Of a stretch of 64,000 nucleotides of DNA, positions 45,773 through 56,350 are shown in pieces. The position numbers and the translations under genes are program-made. Source of the DNA: Bryum argenteum (lineage: Eukaryota; Streptophyta; Bryopsida; Bryales; Bryaceae); NCBI GenBank assembly GCA_037043015.1, contig CM073321.1, positions 15,373,001 to 15,437,000 of the forward strand. The letters run 5' to 3'. Position 1 is the stretch's first letter. Each line of letters starts with the position of its first letter. Below the pieces are notes generated by a model. It was not told where the DNA came from. It did no database searches and saw nothing but the letters and a program-made list of their open reading frames with translations.

Positions 45773-48600
45773 ATTACTGATTACAGGTGTGTGATAATTG
45801 TTATTGGTCAAAAAAATGTTAATCGTTATACACCTAATGTGAGGTACACTATGTTAGCAAACACTCAATGACACAATAAAATTTTAGTAAAATTACTTGG
45901 AAGCAATACATTGGATACGACTTTCAATTTCATATTTTTGTAAATCGAGTATCCTTAATCTCAATCCTTTCTTTCTAAATAAAGTTCCTATACAATAAAT
46001 TTGATGCAATATTTACCTTAAGGTGAAGTCTTATTAAGTATTAAGCTATTATCTTATCTATAAGTTTAATACTACAAATTTTTTTGTGTGTATGCACTTG
46101 CTAACAATTCTTAATTGAATGTTTAGTATTAAACACTTCAAATTAATTCTATCATATGCAATATCTCGTTAAAAATTGTACGAGTAAACATAATTTTTAT
46201 TAAATTCTGTTTACTTATTTGTATAAACGTAATATATTTGATAATTATATATAATTTAATATAATAAATGATATTTATTACATATTATATTGTATACTAT
46301 TTATCTATAAATGAAAAATATATCTTTGAAATTGTAAATTCATACAATGTAAATATAATCTTAGTATATTATTTGGGGTATCAAATTGATTCAGCTATAA
46401 ACAGTACTGATGAAATCAAATATTTTAACCGTAAATTTTAAATGAAATCATCAAAGTATACCACAATGAAAAATTTATACAATTTGATAAGTAAATTTGT
46501 AAATCTTGTTAAATACACTTTGGAATATTTAATAGAAGAAGTTTTAATGTACATAAAATTTTATATTTAAACTTAATGGCATTGTATATATGCTCAATGA
46601 TATATATGTCATTTAATTGTTTTTAACATAAAGCTTACCAAAATAAGATTACTTTTGAACGTTTTAATTTGATTTGTAGATGTTGAACCTTACAATTGGA
46701 TTTTGTATTGAAATGTTCAAAATCAATTGCAAATATGGACATCTTTTCGTTTGAAATATGCATTTATTAAATACAATCAATACATTCATTGATCTTTAAT
46801 GTTGAATTTCTATTCTGCAAATTTCAGTAACTTTCAAATTATATATTAACTATCGTCTCAAAACACATTTCAATGACTTTAAGCATAGTGTATAATGTAA
46901 GAACTATTAACATAAGCTTTGATCGTCCAAACGCGATCACTATCTAGGATTTTGTACGATGTCAAACAAAACAAATGATTGTGAAGTATGCAGAAGAGCT
47001 GAATATTTTTTTATCGAATGAATAGATTTTGTGTTTGAGTTCAACTGTTTTTTTTTTATTTTCTATATACACCGTCATGTACATCTCTACAAGTGATTGT
47101 AAACATTGCAAGCAGAGTAAAGCCTAATGTTGGGGTTGGTTATGAACTTCCAATGTACATTTGTATTGCGTTTATTCAAAATTATGAGCACTGTGACTGT
47201 TAGGAAACAAACAAAAACAATCTTTGTTGAGCCATTTACAATTTCTTCCTTTCAACACATATTTTACGTGATTCACATTATCGAGATTCTCGAATATAAG
47301 TATAAATATTATTATTACTTTTGAACAATCTTTGAGAGTGATGAACTTCATCGACGTATTTATGTTTTAAACGTGACTTTTCCTTAATAATTTATTCTAC
47401 TACATTATAAATATATTTAAACGCATAATAAAGAACAATAATGTTTTTAAATGAAAATGCAATAAGAATAAATGATCGTTGTACAATGTAAACAACAATG
47501 TGAGCAATAATGTTCATAAATACATGCTTTCTTATTTTTAGAATGTAACCATAGTCATTATACTATCTAAAATATGTCTTTTAAAATTTATATAGCTTGT
47601 AAAATTCTACACAATAGGCAATATTTATAGCTTATAATTTAAGAATTTCATCGAAACCCTCTATGCAATAACATGTTTTTATGGATTCACAGCACTTAAT
47701 ATCATTAACCTATATTAGACATCAAAAAAATTCGAATTTGCACTTCTGCGAACTTTCACTTTTTTACTTATTTAATTATATTTATGAATCTCTTATTTTC
47801 AAATTTTGAATTCTAAAATAATATTCAAATTAATAATTCAATTATTGACTTTTTTTTGTCAAATACTCTATTTATAGAAGTATCAAAAAATTAAAAAATA
47901 TCATATTTCATAATAATCTATATACAAACTAATATATTCTACCATAACTCTATTCAATATCAGCTTATTCGTAAAGAACAAGTGTATTACATATGTATTA
48001 ATAATCTATTCCTAACCTTCTTTCAAATAATCTATTATATAATAATGTATTTATTAATGTCATATACCTAAATAACATATTTATAAAATACTATATTTTT
48101 TGGATTCCCTATTTATTAGTCTTCTGATGTCAATAAAAATATCAATTGAATTTTCCAAATAATCTATTCATTAACCTACTATTTTCAAATACTATATTCA
48201 TAATATCACGTATTGATTGGTGTATTAGTTCACTAAATTATATATATATATATATATATAGTTATATTAATATATTTAGTAAATAGTCTAGTCAATAATC
48301 CCTTATTTCAATGTGTATTCAATAATTTGTTTATTAACAGTCATCTTTGAAAATACTATATTTATAAGATACAGTATCTTGTGCTGATCAATTTATTATT
48401 TGTATATTTATTTATTTATTTACATTAACATATTTATGAAAAGTCTATAAAATATCCACTGATTCACAAATTAAATGTGTATTAAATAATCTCTTCATTA
48501 ATACTTATATTATCCAAACAAATGTACAAATCGCAGTTTGATTGCGAGCTGCTTTGCTCTGAGATCTCCCCCTTGCTTAGTTTGCCAGGTTTTATTGAGC
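45773..48600. other. 2.8-kb very AT-rich block
   Basis: No coding frame on either strand. Long A/T stretches, a (TA)n tract at 48239-48261, and dozens of ATTTATTA-like words. It separates the minus-strand DUF7869-like gene with its array from the plus-strand ParB-like gene. Confidence 0.6.
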
Positions 48601-49397
48601 AGCTCCAGTGAAGAAGTCGGCGGAGGCGAAGAAGAAGAAGAGCATGCTCATTCCCGAAGAGGATGCTTTTACGGCTTTGAGCGAAGCGATTACTGCCATT
48701 CCAAAGAACGTTAATACCGTGGAGGAAATCGACTTCGAGAACGTGAACCTCATCTATCACAAATTCTTCACAGACTGTCAGGATGCTTTCGTCTTTCCTA
48801 AACCTGACACGAAGATGGAGATCGACACGATGAGGATGTTCGAGTCCCCCAACAATGGACAATCCGGGCATTCGAAAAGAAGGGCAAGACGGACTTGATG
48901 AATTTCCTCATCAATATGCCTGACAGATCGCAGAAGCAAACGCTCTGCGTAATGCCCAAGTTAGACGTGAAGCCAAACGGCCTGGAGGATATGCAGGCAT
49001 GCGACTTCTGGATAATCAACGGCCAACACAATGTTGCCGCCTCGAAGCAGATGCTTGAGTCCAAAGTCCCGGAAACAATTCGTAAGGACTTTCGGGTGTG
49101 GTCAGCTTTTGTGGTTTGGACAGAGGATGAAACCAAGCTCCGCAAGATTTTGGCGTTTTACAACAGAGTGAACCGTTTCACTCCGTTTAAGCTGACATGG
49201 GCATCGAACATCCTTGCCGCCCCGGACCGTATGGCAGAACTATGGGCGCCCCCCAAACAGACATGCAGCAGCTGGGGTGGCGGACAAACGAGTGCAAACA
49301 AAGCGAATAATGTTACAATTCGCAAATTTTGACGTAAGTATTACCTCAAGTCCCATAGCAACTCTACCTTCTTTAATTACGAACAACTTCCCGTGGC

Positions 49398-49731
49398 ACT
49401 TTAGCTCGACTCGAGCTAAACTGATGTCAGTTTAGCTCGAGTCGTGCTAAAATGTCATTGCAGTTTCATCATGTTCTACATTTAAATCTAAATTGCTTCT
49501 AACCATGTAGCGCGCACTGGTGTTATATTTATCGTGCGATTTGTTTATCAATTCTAGTTTAACTCGACTCGAGCTAAACTGATAACAGTTTAGCTCGAGT
49601 CGAGATAAACTGATAACAGTTTAGCTCGAGTCGAGATAAACTGTCGCTGCTGCTTATTGAACTCCAACACTTCTTATACTCAACTGCTTCTGAATTTCGC
49701 ATGCGCACTTTAGCTCGACTTGAGCTAAAGT
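49398..49731. repeat. six palindrome copies inside an intron of the ParB-like gene
   Basis: Copies at 49398, 49429, 49556, 49587, 49618 and 49707. Three of them (49556, 49587, 49618) have a 31-bp pitch with spacer GATAAC. Some are in reverse orientation (centre GAGTCG). The copy at 49707 has ACTTTAGCTC on the left and GAGCTAAAGT on the right, a paired change that keeps the arms complementary. Confidence 0.9.
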
Positions 49732-51145
49732 GATCACTCTCTTATACTCCGAAATCTTACACTACTTCTGTGGTGTTGCAGAAATTTGTTGAATCTATTC
49801 GACAAAGATTCTTCATGATCGATGTTGCCAAGGCCCAAGTAGAGGCGAAGAACAAGGTCTTGTCCCTCACGGATGAGCTAAAGATCATCACCTTTCCTGA
49901 TGATCTCTGGGACCTATGAGCAGAGTTAATTGGAAGTGTCGCCCAAGGGACCCTCATCGACCCCTACTCCATGAGGATGCTGTGTGACAAAACAGGGTTC
50001 AAACCAGACAACGACCAAACCCTATCCAGGGAATTTTTTAAGAACCTCGGTAACCTTTCATAGTCGGATCACAGGAAAATCTGTTGACATATGCTGAATA
50101 GGTCAGGTCCGTCTTGGAAACTGGAATATCCAAAGGTTACCCTGAAACAACCAGCAACCCTACTTAGAGATTGCTACTCCGTCAAGGAGTACGTTGAACG
50201 GTTGAAGCTGAAGGCGACCGCCCAACTTCAGATCCACAAGATCCGACCCGCACTCGGGATCTTCAAGAATAACGAGTTCGACGTGGTTGCGTGGAAGAAA
50301 TTTAAAAAGAATTACCACGTCACCAAGGCTTCGAAGCGCGCACTCTTGGATTGGGGTATCCTTGATAAATATTACGAGGATCAGAGGCAAACCCAGGACA
50401 GGAATACCAGTTGCGAGGATCTCTCTCTCTACGCAAAGAGGTTCTTCGAGGTGTTTCTGGAAAAGTGCAAGAAGTTTATAGGCCATGTTGGTAGTGTTAT
50501 ATTCCGTTCCTTCCATCGCAAAACACCACAAAGGCTTGGAGATTGGCCTGAGAACTCATGGCCGGAGGTTGCACCTGAGATGAACATTGGAATCATCGAT
50601 TTCAGACTGGTTCTGGGTAGTGGTAGTATTAGCACCTCCTTGCCACACCACCCATTCTTCGAAATGTTCATGGCGATCTTATCGTCCCACAACAAGCGAG
50701 CTCTGACAGATGTACCCTGCTGGTTATTTATTTGCGGGGATGACAGTGATTACGGGCAAGTTGAGGCGTTTGCGACAAATTTTGCCTACTTCCCAGGGTC
50801 GAACTATAAGCTAATTCCATCATTGTACTACCCATCCCCGCACGAATGGATCGCTCGATTCAATGCAAAAGCAAAGCAAGCCTCGGAGCCCGTGCATCTT
50901 CTCTTCATGATTAGGGAAAATGTGAAACTCGCGGAATTTCCAGCGACCGTGTATCGCGCCCCAAAACACGCGCTTTACGAGAAGCCGCGAAAGTACAACG
51001 AGTCTCGGTATCACATGTACCCGATCATGTTGAGGATGGATTTTTATTTGTAGGTCCTCCGGCTTTTCTGCCATGAGCAGGAGAATATTTTTCTCGTCTA
51101 CGCCGGCGGAAAAGCAGTCTGCGCAAGCGTGATAAGCTTCCCAAC

Positions 51146-51344
51146 AGTTTAGCTCAAGTCGAGCTAAACTGTCACACTCAGTTTGTAATCGTGAGATTTC
51201 CTACAGTTTAGCTCGACTCGAGCTAAACTGTCACTCAGTTTGTTATTGTAGGATGTCCTACGGTTTAGCTCGACTCGAGCTAAACTGTCATACCTAAATA
51301 GACATCATGTGCCCCTCACAGTTTAGCTCGACTCGAGCTAAACT
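51146..51344. repeat. four palindrome copies inside the second intron of the ParB-like gene
   Basis: Copies at 51146, 51205, 51262 and 51320, pitch 57-59 bp; two are perfect (51205, 51320). A single further copy (AGTTTTGCTCGA left arm) lies at 52375-52399 in the 3' flank. Confidence 0.9.
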
Positions 51345-52263
51345 GTCATTTTTATTTTGCAAACATGTCCGCTCAAACTTCAGAGCAATTTCGTTTTCTA
51401 AGTTGCTGTGTTTATTGTAGATGCTGTCCCTCGATGCCTACTCCATATTCGACGCTGAAGATAAAGAGGACATCGACCACGCGTACAATGAAGGGCTTAC
51501 TCTTGATCCTACTGACTTCTCCGTGAATGGATATTTTTTCGACAAAGATGAGTTTCCAGAGGTCGAGGGCATGCTCTTGAAGGGCAAGCGCAAAGCTGTT
51601 GCGTCCTTGGATGCCCTAGACGATGAGGCGGACGTCCCCGACCGGGAGGATTCTGGGTCAAGCGGAAGACTACATCACGGTGAAGGCATCACTTACAGCC
51701 TTGGTTCCGGAGGAGATGACTCCGCTCTAGTCGAAGAGGAAGACATAAAGTTGGACACGACCCCTCGGACACCGCAAGAGTCGCGTATTGCTCCTGGGCG
51801 AGGAGGCGGCATGGTGGGTAAAAAGGGGAAACGTAATCCCTTGTCGAAGGACTCACCCTCAAGTAGGTTCAAGGCTGAGGAGAGTGCCGAATTCGCAGCA
51901 CTACAGCGGAAGATCGAGGAGGAGACGGCACACCGGAGGAAATTAGAAGAGATCCTTGCGCAGCAGCAAATTGTGCAGAAGGAACGCGATAAGATGGACC
52001 TGGAACGCCATGCCGAGATGATGGAGATGATGCGGGTTTTATCTTCCGGCAAGCCATTAACTTCAGTTCAAACAATGGCAATCACTACTGCTCAGAGTGG
52101 TGATGCAAGTGCTCCACATGCTGGTCCTACTACTTCGCAACCACTCACGTCCTCGCCACCTCCAACTACCGAGCCTTCTGCGTTTACGCCTTCCTCGCCT
52201 ACGCCTGAATTACAACTTGTCGGTGCCGCAGAAGAAGAATCTACAGGTCCTCCTTCAACTTAG

Positions 52264-52934
52264 ATCAAAGGTATAGTATTTGAGCTGTAAATGCCGGAAA
52301 GCACATGTACATGTGAAATTTTGTATCAAACTCAGACATTTTTCTGTAATTAATACAGGCCTATACTATTTTGCAGTTTTGCTCGACTCGAGCTAAACTG
52401 TTGCCCTTTTTATATATGCTTTATGTTGGCTCCCATATTCTATTTCCTCCATCCTATTGTTTCCTGATTCCACGAACTTGTATTGCGCTGCCAGATGTTA
52501 ATTTGGATGACGAAGCAATCGATGTTCCAGTCATGGATGATGTTACGCTTGAATGTTATCGCCATGAGCGGGTTCCACCGGTGGAGGGCACACTTAAAAT
52601 GCATGATGTCTCACATACTGAGAATAGATGTCTCACATACTGAGAACTGAGAATTGTTGCTGTCCGTGATGAGATAGATTGCACTCAGCAGTCACTCGGG
52701 TCAATGGGCGTCAAAGTTGACTTAGAAGAGAGCAATTATGATAATCAGGTATATTCAATTCCACACACTCTGCTCTCACCCATCGCCTTGTTGCGATGTA
52801 TTACATAATTCTGACCTTGAATTCATCGCACCAATGACGAAAAATCCCCGGTAATTTTGTCGTGGTGCGCCGTTTTCATTTCAGGGAAACGACGCGTCGA
52901 TCAATAATCTAAGTTCTAGAGAAGGCATAGGTCA
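52264..52934. other. 3' flank of the ParB-like gene
   Basis: Holds the single palindrome at 52375-52399 and a 22-bp tandem duplication (TGTCTCACATACTGAGAA, 52608-52645). A frame at 52440-52640 has no recognised domain. Confidence 0.45.
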
Positions 52935-53317
52935 AGTTCCAAGGAAAACCTCCGGTACTTGGTTAAATGTTGTTATCGACCTCAACTGTGCAATCGCACG
53001 CCATTTTGGGAAGCTAAAGGATACAGAAACCGTGACTTCCGTGTTTACTCGGCCACGTTGCCACACTACAAGGAGAATAGTATCCTAATTGACGAAATTT
53101 TGACAAAAACCTGCCAATTGTTCCGTCAATTAGGAGACCCTGATTCGGTCACTCAATTGACAGAATTCTATCATTCATTTGTCAATTTGGACGAAGTTCT
53201 ACAATGCAAAAAAATTAAAAATTCGGAAATTTTGAGGAAACATTTCTCTGCCCGGGCACGCCGGGCAGCAGCGTTGGCACAACGTAAAATAGCGCGGGCC
53301 CCATCAAGGGGGTAGCG
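52935..53317 (+). pseudogene. FCP1/NIF phosphatase-like fragment, copy A
   Basis: One frame gives GTWLNVVIDLNCAIARHF, where VIDLN resembles the first motif of HAD/FCP1-type phosphatases (normally DLDGT or DLNG). A second frame gives RVYSATLPHYKENSILIDEI, then LFRQLGDPDSVTQLTEFYHS, which lines up with the last part of copy B (NVLLLPSW..DSILLDEVLP). Two frames within one short piece mean it is rearranged. The C-terminus is Arg/Ala-rich and runs up to the SINE-like sequence. Alternative: unrelated ORF. Confidence is low. Confidence 0.25.
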
Positions 53318-53339
53318 AGGGCCCTACCGCGGGAAATGC

Positions 53340-53433
53340 GAGCCCTACCGGTGGAGGCTCACAAGTGGTATGTTAGGGGATTCGATCCCTTGACCTCACG
53401 GGTATAGTCCAAGTGACTAGCCAACTCACCTAC
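53340..53433 (-). repeat. tRNA-derived SINE-like head
   Basis: On the minus strand a TAGGTGAGTTGG (53432-53421) fits an RNA polymerase III box A (TRGYNNAGYTGG), and GGATCGAATCC (53388-53378) fits box B (GGTTCGANNCC) with one change, 33 bp apart as in tRNA-derived promoters. The body does not fold as a clean tRNA end to end and no tail was identified, so this is a SINE head or a tRNA-like relic. Confidence 0.5.
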
Positions 53434-53454
53434 TATCTAATTTCATGTCCGAAG

Positions 53455-54130
53455 ATACGTTTTTTTTTATATATATATGCTTTAAGTACAAGTACAGCAG
53501 ACTTTGAATATTTTTCACGATGTAAAAAAAAAAAAATTTCAAAATTTTTTTTTGAAATATTCTATGCAGGTATTTTTTTATATGTATAAAAAATTTCAAT
53601 TTTTTTTGAAATTTTTTTTTTTTATGCTAGGGCCTTTTTTTACTACCGAGTAGACTTTGAATATTTTTCACGATGTAAAAAAACTTTTTTTTTTCAAAAT
53701 TTTTTTTTGCACTATTTCATGCAGGTATTTTTCCATATGAAAACCAACCCAAGTGATTTTGTCCAAAACGGAGTCCGGATGAAGAAGTTATAGTTCTTCA
53801 AAGTTTCTGCCCTTCATGCAAAATGTCGTATTTTGGCATTTTGCATCAACTTTGAACGTTATGATCTCACAAATGGAGAAGATCCAACGGTTGAAAATTT
53901 CAGCGGTAGCTCAAAAACAAGTAAATTACAAGATCCTACGGTTAAAGTCTACAAAAAGTTTTAGCAATTCCATGCTTGTCGTAAATAAAAAAAATTGACA
54001 AGAAGTTGACTAGAATTTGACAAGAAGTTGACAAAAACATTAATAATGTCCAAAGTGACAGAGTTGGGCTGCGGGATGCTGACTTCGTCATTTCGGACAT
54101 TTTTTTGTCAACTATTTGTCATCTCGGGCC
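53455..54130. other. homopolymer-rich tandem repeat region
   Basis: Two copies of a roughly 130-140-bp unit with GACTTTGAATATTTTTCACG, long A and T runs, and ATGCAGGTATTTTT (about 53500-53590 and 53647-53735), then non-coding AT-rich sequence. Confidence 0.6.
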
Positions 54131-54139
54131 CCATTTCCT

Positions 54140-55758
54140 TGTAGTGCCAACAGAGGTGGGGAAGAAGCTTGTATGGGTGAGGCGCAAGTGTAAGGACTTC
54201 CTCTCACAGGTGGCATCGTTTGCTATCATCACGGTTTGGAGTTAGATGATGACAACAACCACAGAAGCCATTTGTGATTTTCTCATTGGTCCTATAAACT
54301 CTATAAGGCCCCTACATAATCTTGGTTAAGAAGACTATGACATGATTCTCTTGAAATTTGGTGGAAGCCGACCTTTGTTCATGAAGGAACCGGGAACTCA
54401 GAAGTCTATCTTCCTTAAGACCTTGTCAGCTCATCTCTTCAAAAGCTTCGATGGTTTTTATACGGAGGCTAATACGCTGATCATGGATGATAATCCGGTT
54501 AAGCACGTGCTTAATCAGCGGAAAAATGTTCTTTTACTACCATCTTGGTCTCACAAGGACAATAGGGCATACGAGGATTCTATTTTGTTAGATGAGGTTT
54601 TGCCGTACCTGTTAGATCTCCATGAGTTTGACGGTCCCCTTAGCAAGTTTTGGTCATCGTTTCAGTTTGGACGTGCCATGTTATATGATGATCGTGCATC
54701 AATAGATCTGTATAATGATATACAAAAGGCATTAATAGAATGAAAAATTATTTTATATCCTATTGTTGGGTAATTTTTGACCCTTTGGTTTAATTTGAAT
54801 TCGTATCTTAGAATGTGAAGCTCCTGTAGTAGCTTTGTAGGACTTTTCATATGTTTGTGAATTTTCATTTCGTGAAGATGAAGACAATGTGATCTTTAGT
54901 TTTCTTCAACACAAGCCTCTCTTGCATGAACTTTATGTTCTCTGGATAATTGATGATTTGTTTGGAATATTGTTGAAATAGATTACGCAAGGTGATTGTC
55001 GTGCTTCTGTGGATTCTCTGATGAATGATGCAGATTTCGGGCCTTCGTTTTGGAGTAGAGGACGATTATTGCAGACTGCTGAAACGGCTCAATGGATTTT
55101 TCAACAATGGTGGTAGAAGATGGAGTAGTTAATAGCCCTGTCACTAAGCCATCACCTCCGAAAGTGATGCAATCCGCTTCCCCAGTGTGTCCTCCAACGG
55201 TAAATCATAATGGTTCTCCTCTTCAAATAACATGTACACCTACGAAGCGTATGTTGTACGACATTGGCGTGAATATTTCTGAAGAAGTTTTTGTAAAGGT
55301 TTGTTTCTTCATCCCTTGAGAAGTTACTCCAGAGTGTCCAGTTTATACTTTAAGTTAAGTGTTTACAAGAACGAATTAGTATTTGTAGATCTACTACTAT
55401 ACACTCTAATACGTTAGACAATTCTTAAACATTGGACTCATATGCTACCTATTGCTCGTATGTATCTTTTAGCTCCTTCACTTATAAGAAATGCCGTTGT
55501 TTTTTTTTGTTCAGGATCGTGTTTTGGAGAGTCCAAAACCATGTTCTTCGAAGTCTACGGAATAGGGAGCAATCAAACCTTCGTGAGATAACCGCCGCCA
55601 CTCGCTACCTAAGTCAAGCATTGAGGACCGGCGTCGCAAAAGATTGCAACGCCTTCTTGATAGTCCATTGATGCAAGACAATGATCCTAGCTGGACACGT
55701 CGACGTCAACGAGCATTCATCCAATCTCGTATTGTTGCTTATGGTGGAACTCCGTAGT
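54140..55758 (+). pseudogene. FCP1/NIF phosphatase-like gene, copy B
   Basis: First block: GKKLVWVRRKCKDFLSQVA then FAIITVWS and an in-frame TAG before MMTTTTEAICDFL, as in the middle of FCP1-type phosphatase domains (RP..FL......I..W......A). Next FGGSRPLFMKEPGTQKS and SFDGFYTEANTLIMDDNPVK, where MDDNP is the late HAD acidic motif, then NVLLLPSWSHKDNRAYEDS and LLDEVLPYLLDLHEFD. The first HAD motif (DxDxT-like) is not in this copy. A later Pro/Ser-rich exon (55092-55303, donor GTAAAG) and a last basic piece (DRRRKRLQRLLDSPLMQ to VAYGGTP, stop 55757) follow, with a TAG and a frame change between them. It lies downstream of the ParB-like gene on the same strand and may be a captured gene of the same mobile unit (inference). 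Confidence 0.5.
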
Positions 55759-56350
55759 AGTTACATCTATTAGCTACAAGAGTAATTATGTACAGATTTG
55801 ATAGTCATCACTCTTGTATGACATATTTTGTGAATCATGATTGATATTCACAAGCGATTAAACGGAATATTCTTTTATTCCCATCCTCTTTCTATGGTTT
55901 GTTCACAGCGATGTCTCTATTTGCATATATTTATATCATGTTTGATGCATGATCTGGTACTTTATGCTTAACATTGTACGATATTTTAGATGATTCTCTC
56001 CTCTTAAATCTCCCAAAGTCCAGCATATTTCCCAATATAACGAATATGGGGTTGTTAATTCGAGTACACTAGTACTGGAGTTTGAGAGTAAGCCAAAACT
56101 CTGGGTGGTCAACCGTTTGAGAAATAATTCCATCATTACGTACATCTACATCAATCCAGACTCTGAAATCAAGACACCACTTTGCAAGAATGTTGCAAAA
56201 AATGGCAGCTCTATAGCAAACCGGATCCTGGCAATGTCGGTGTCGGATTCAAAAGTCCCGGTATGTACTAAAACACTCTTGAGGAGTCCTCTTGAATCCT
56301 GGTATGATTGGCCAATTATACTCGATGGAGTCAATGGTGGCCGTCGGATT
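55759..56350. other. no gene recognised
   Basis: Spacer between the FCP1-like pseudogene (+) and the gag-like gene (-). Nothing supported. Confidence 0.45.

Larger units (their letters stand above)
48605..52263 (+). pseudogene. ParB/sulfiredoxin-like multi-exon protein with coiled-coil tail, decayed
   Basis: Block 1 (48605-49335) reads a Lys-rich start, LMNFLINMPDRSQKQTLCVM, then DFWIINGQHNVAASKQMLES, a match in form to the GQH box of ParB/sulfiredoxin-like proteins, then RVWSAFVVWTEDETKLRKI; it needs one frame change in a C-run near 48853 and another near 49215, ending FANFD at donor GTAAGT (49336). Intron 49336-49781 holds palindromes. Block 2 (49782-51053) is one frame with stops near 49917, 50059 and 50083; it includes VEAFATNFAYFPGSNYKL and KHALYEKPRKYNESRY, loosely like an adenine-methyltransferase C-terminus (weak). 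After a palindrome-bearing intron the last exon (51421-52263) is acidic, then a coiled coil (RKIEEETAHRRKLEEILAQQ) and a Ser/Thr/Pro tail. Total about 1,100 residues. ParB-like reading is tentative. Confidence 0.4.

Noticed and set aside
51693-52081. Minus-strand frames over the last exon of the ParB-like gene
   Set aside because: Shadows of the plus-strand coiled-coil and acidic coding sequence.
48605-52263. Bacterial or phage contamination because of the ParB-like box
   Set aside because: The gene has spliceosomal introns and sits in continuous plant-like sequence with the same palindrome on both sides.
53340-53433. Functional tRNA gene
   Set aside because: Box A and B are present but the acceptor and anticodon arms do not pair along the whole length.
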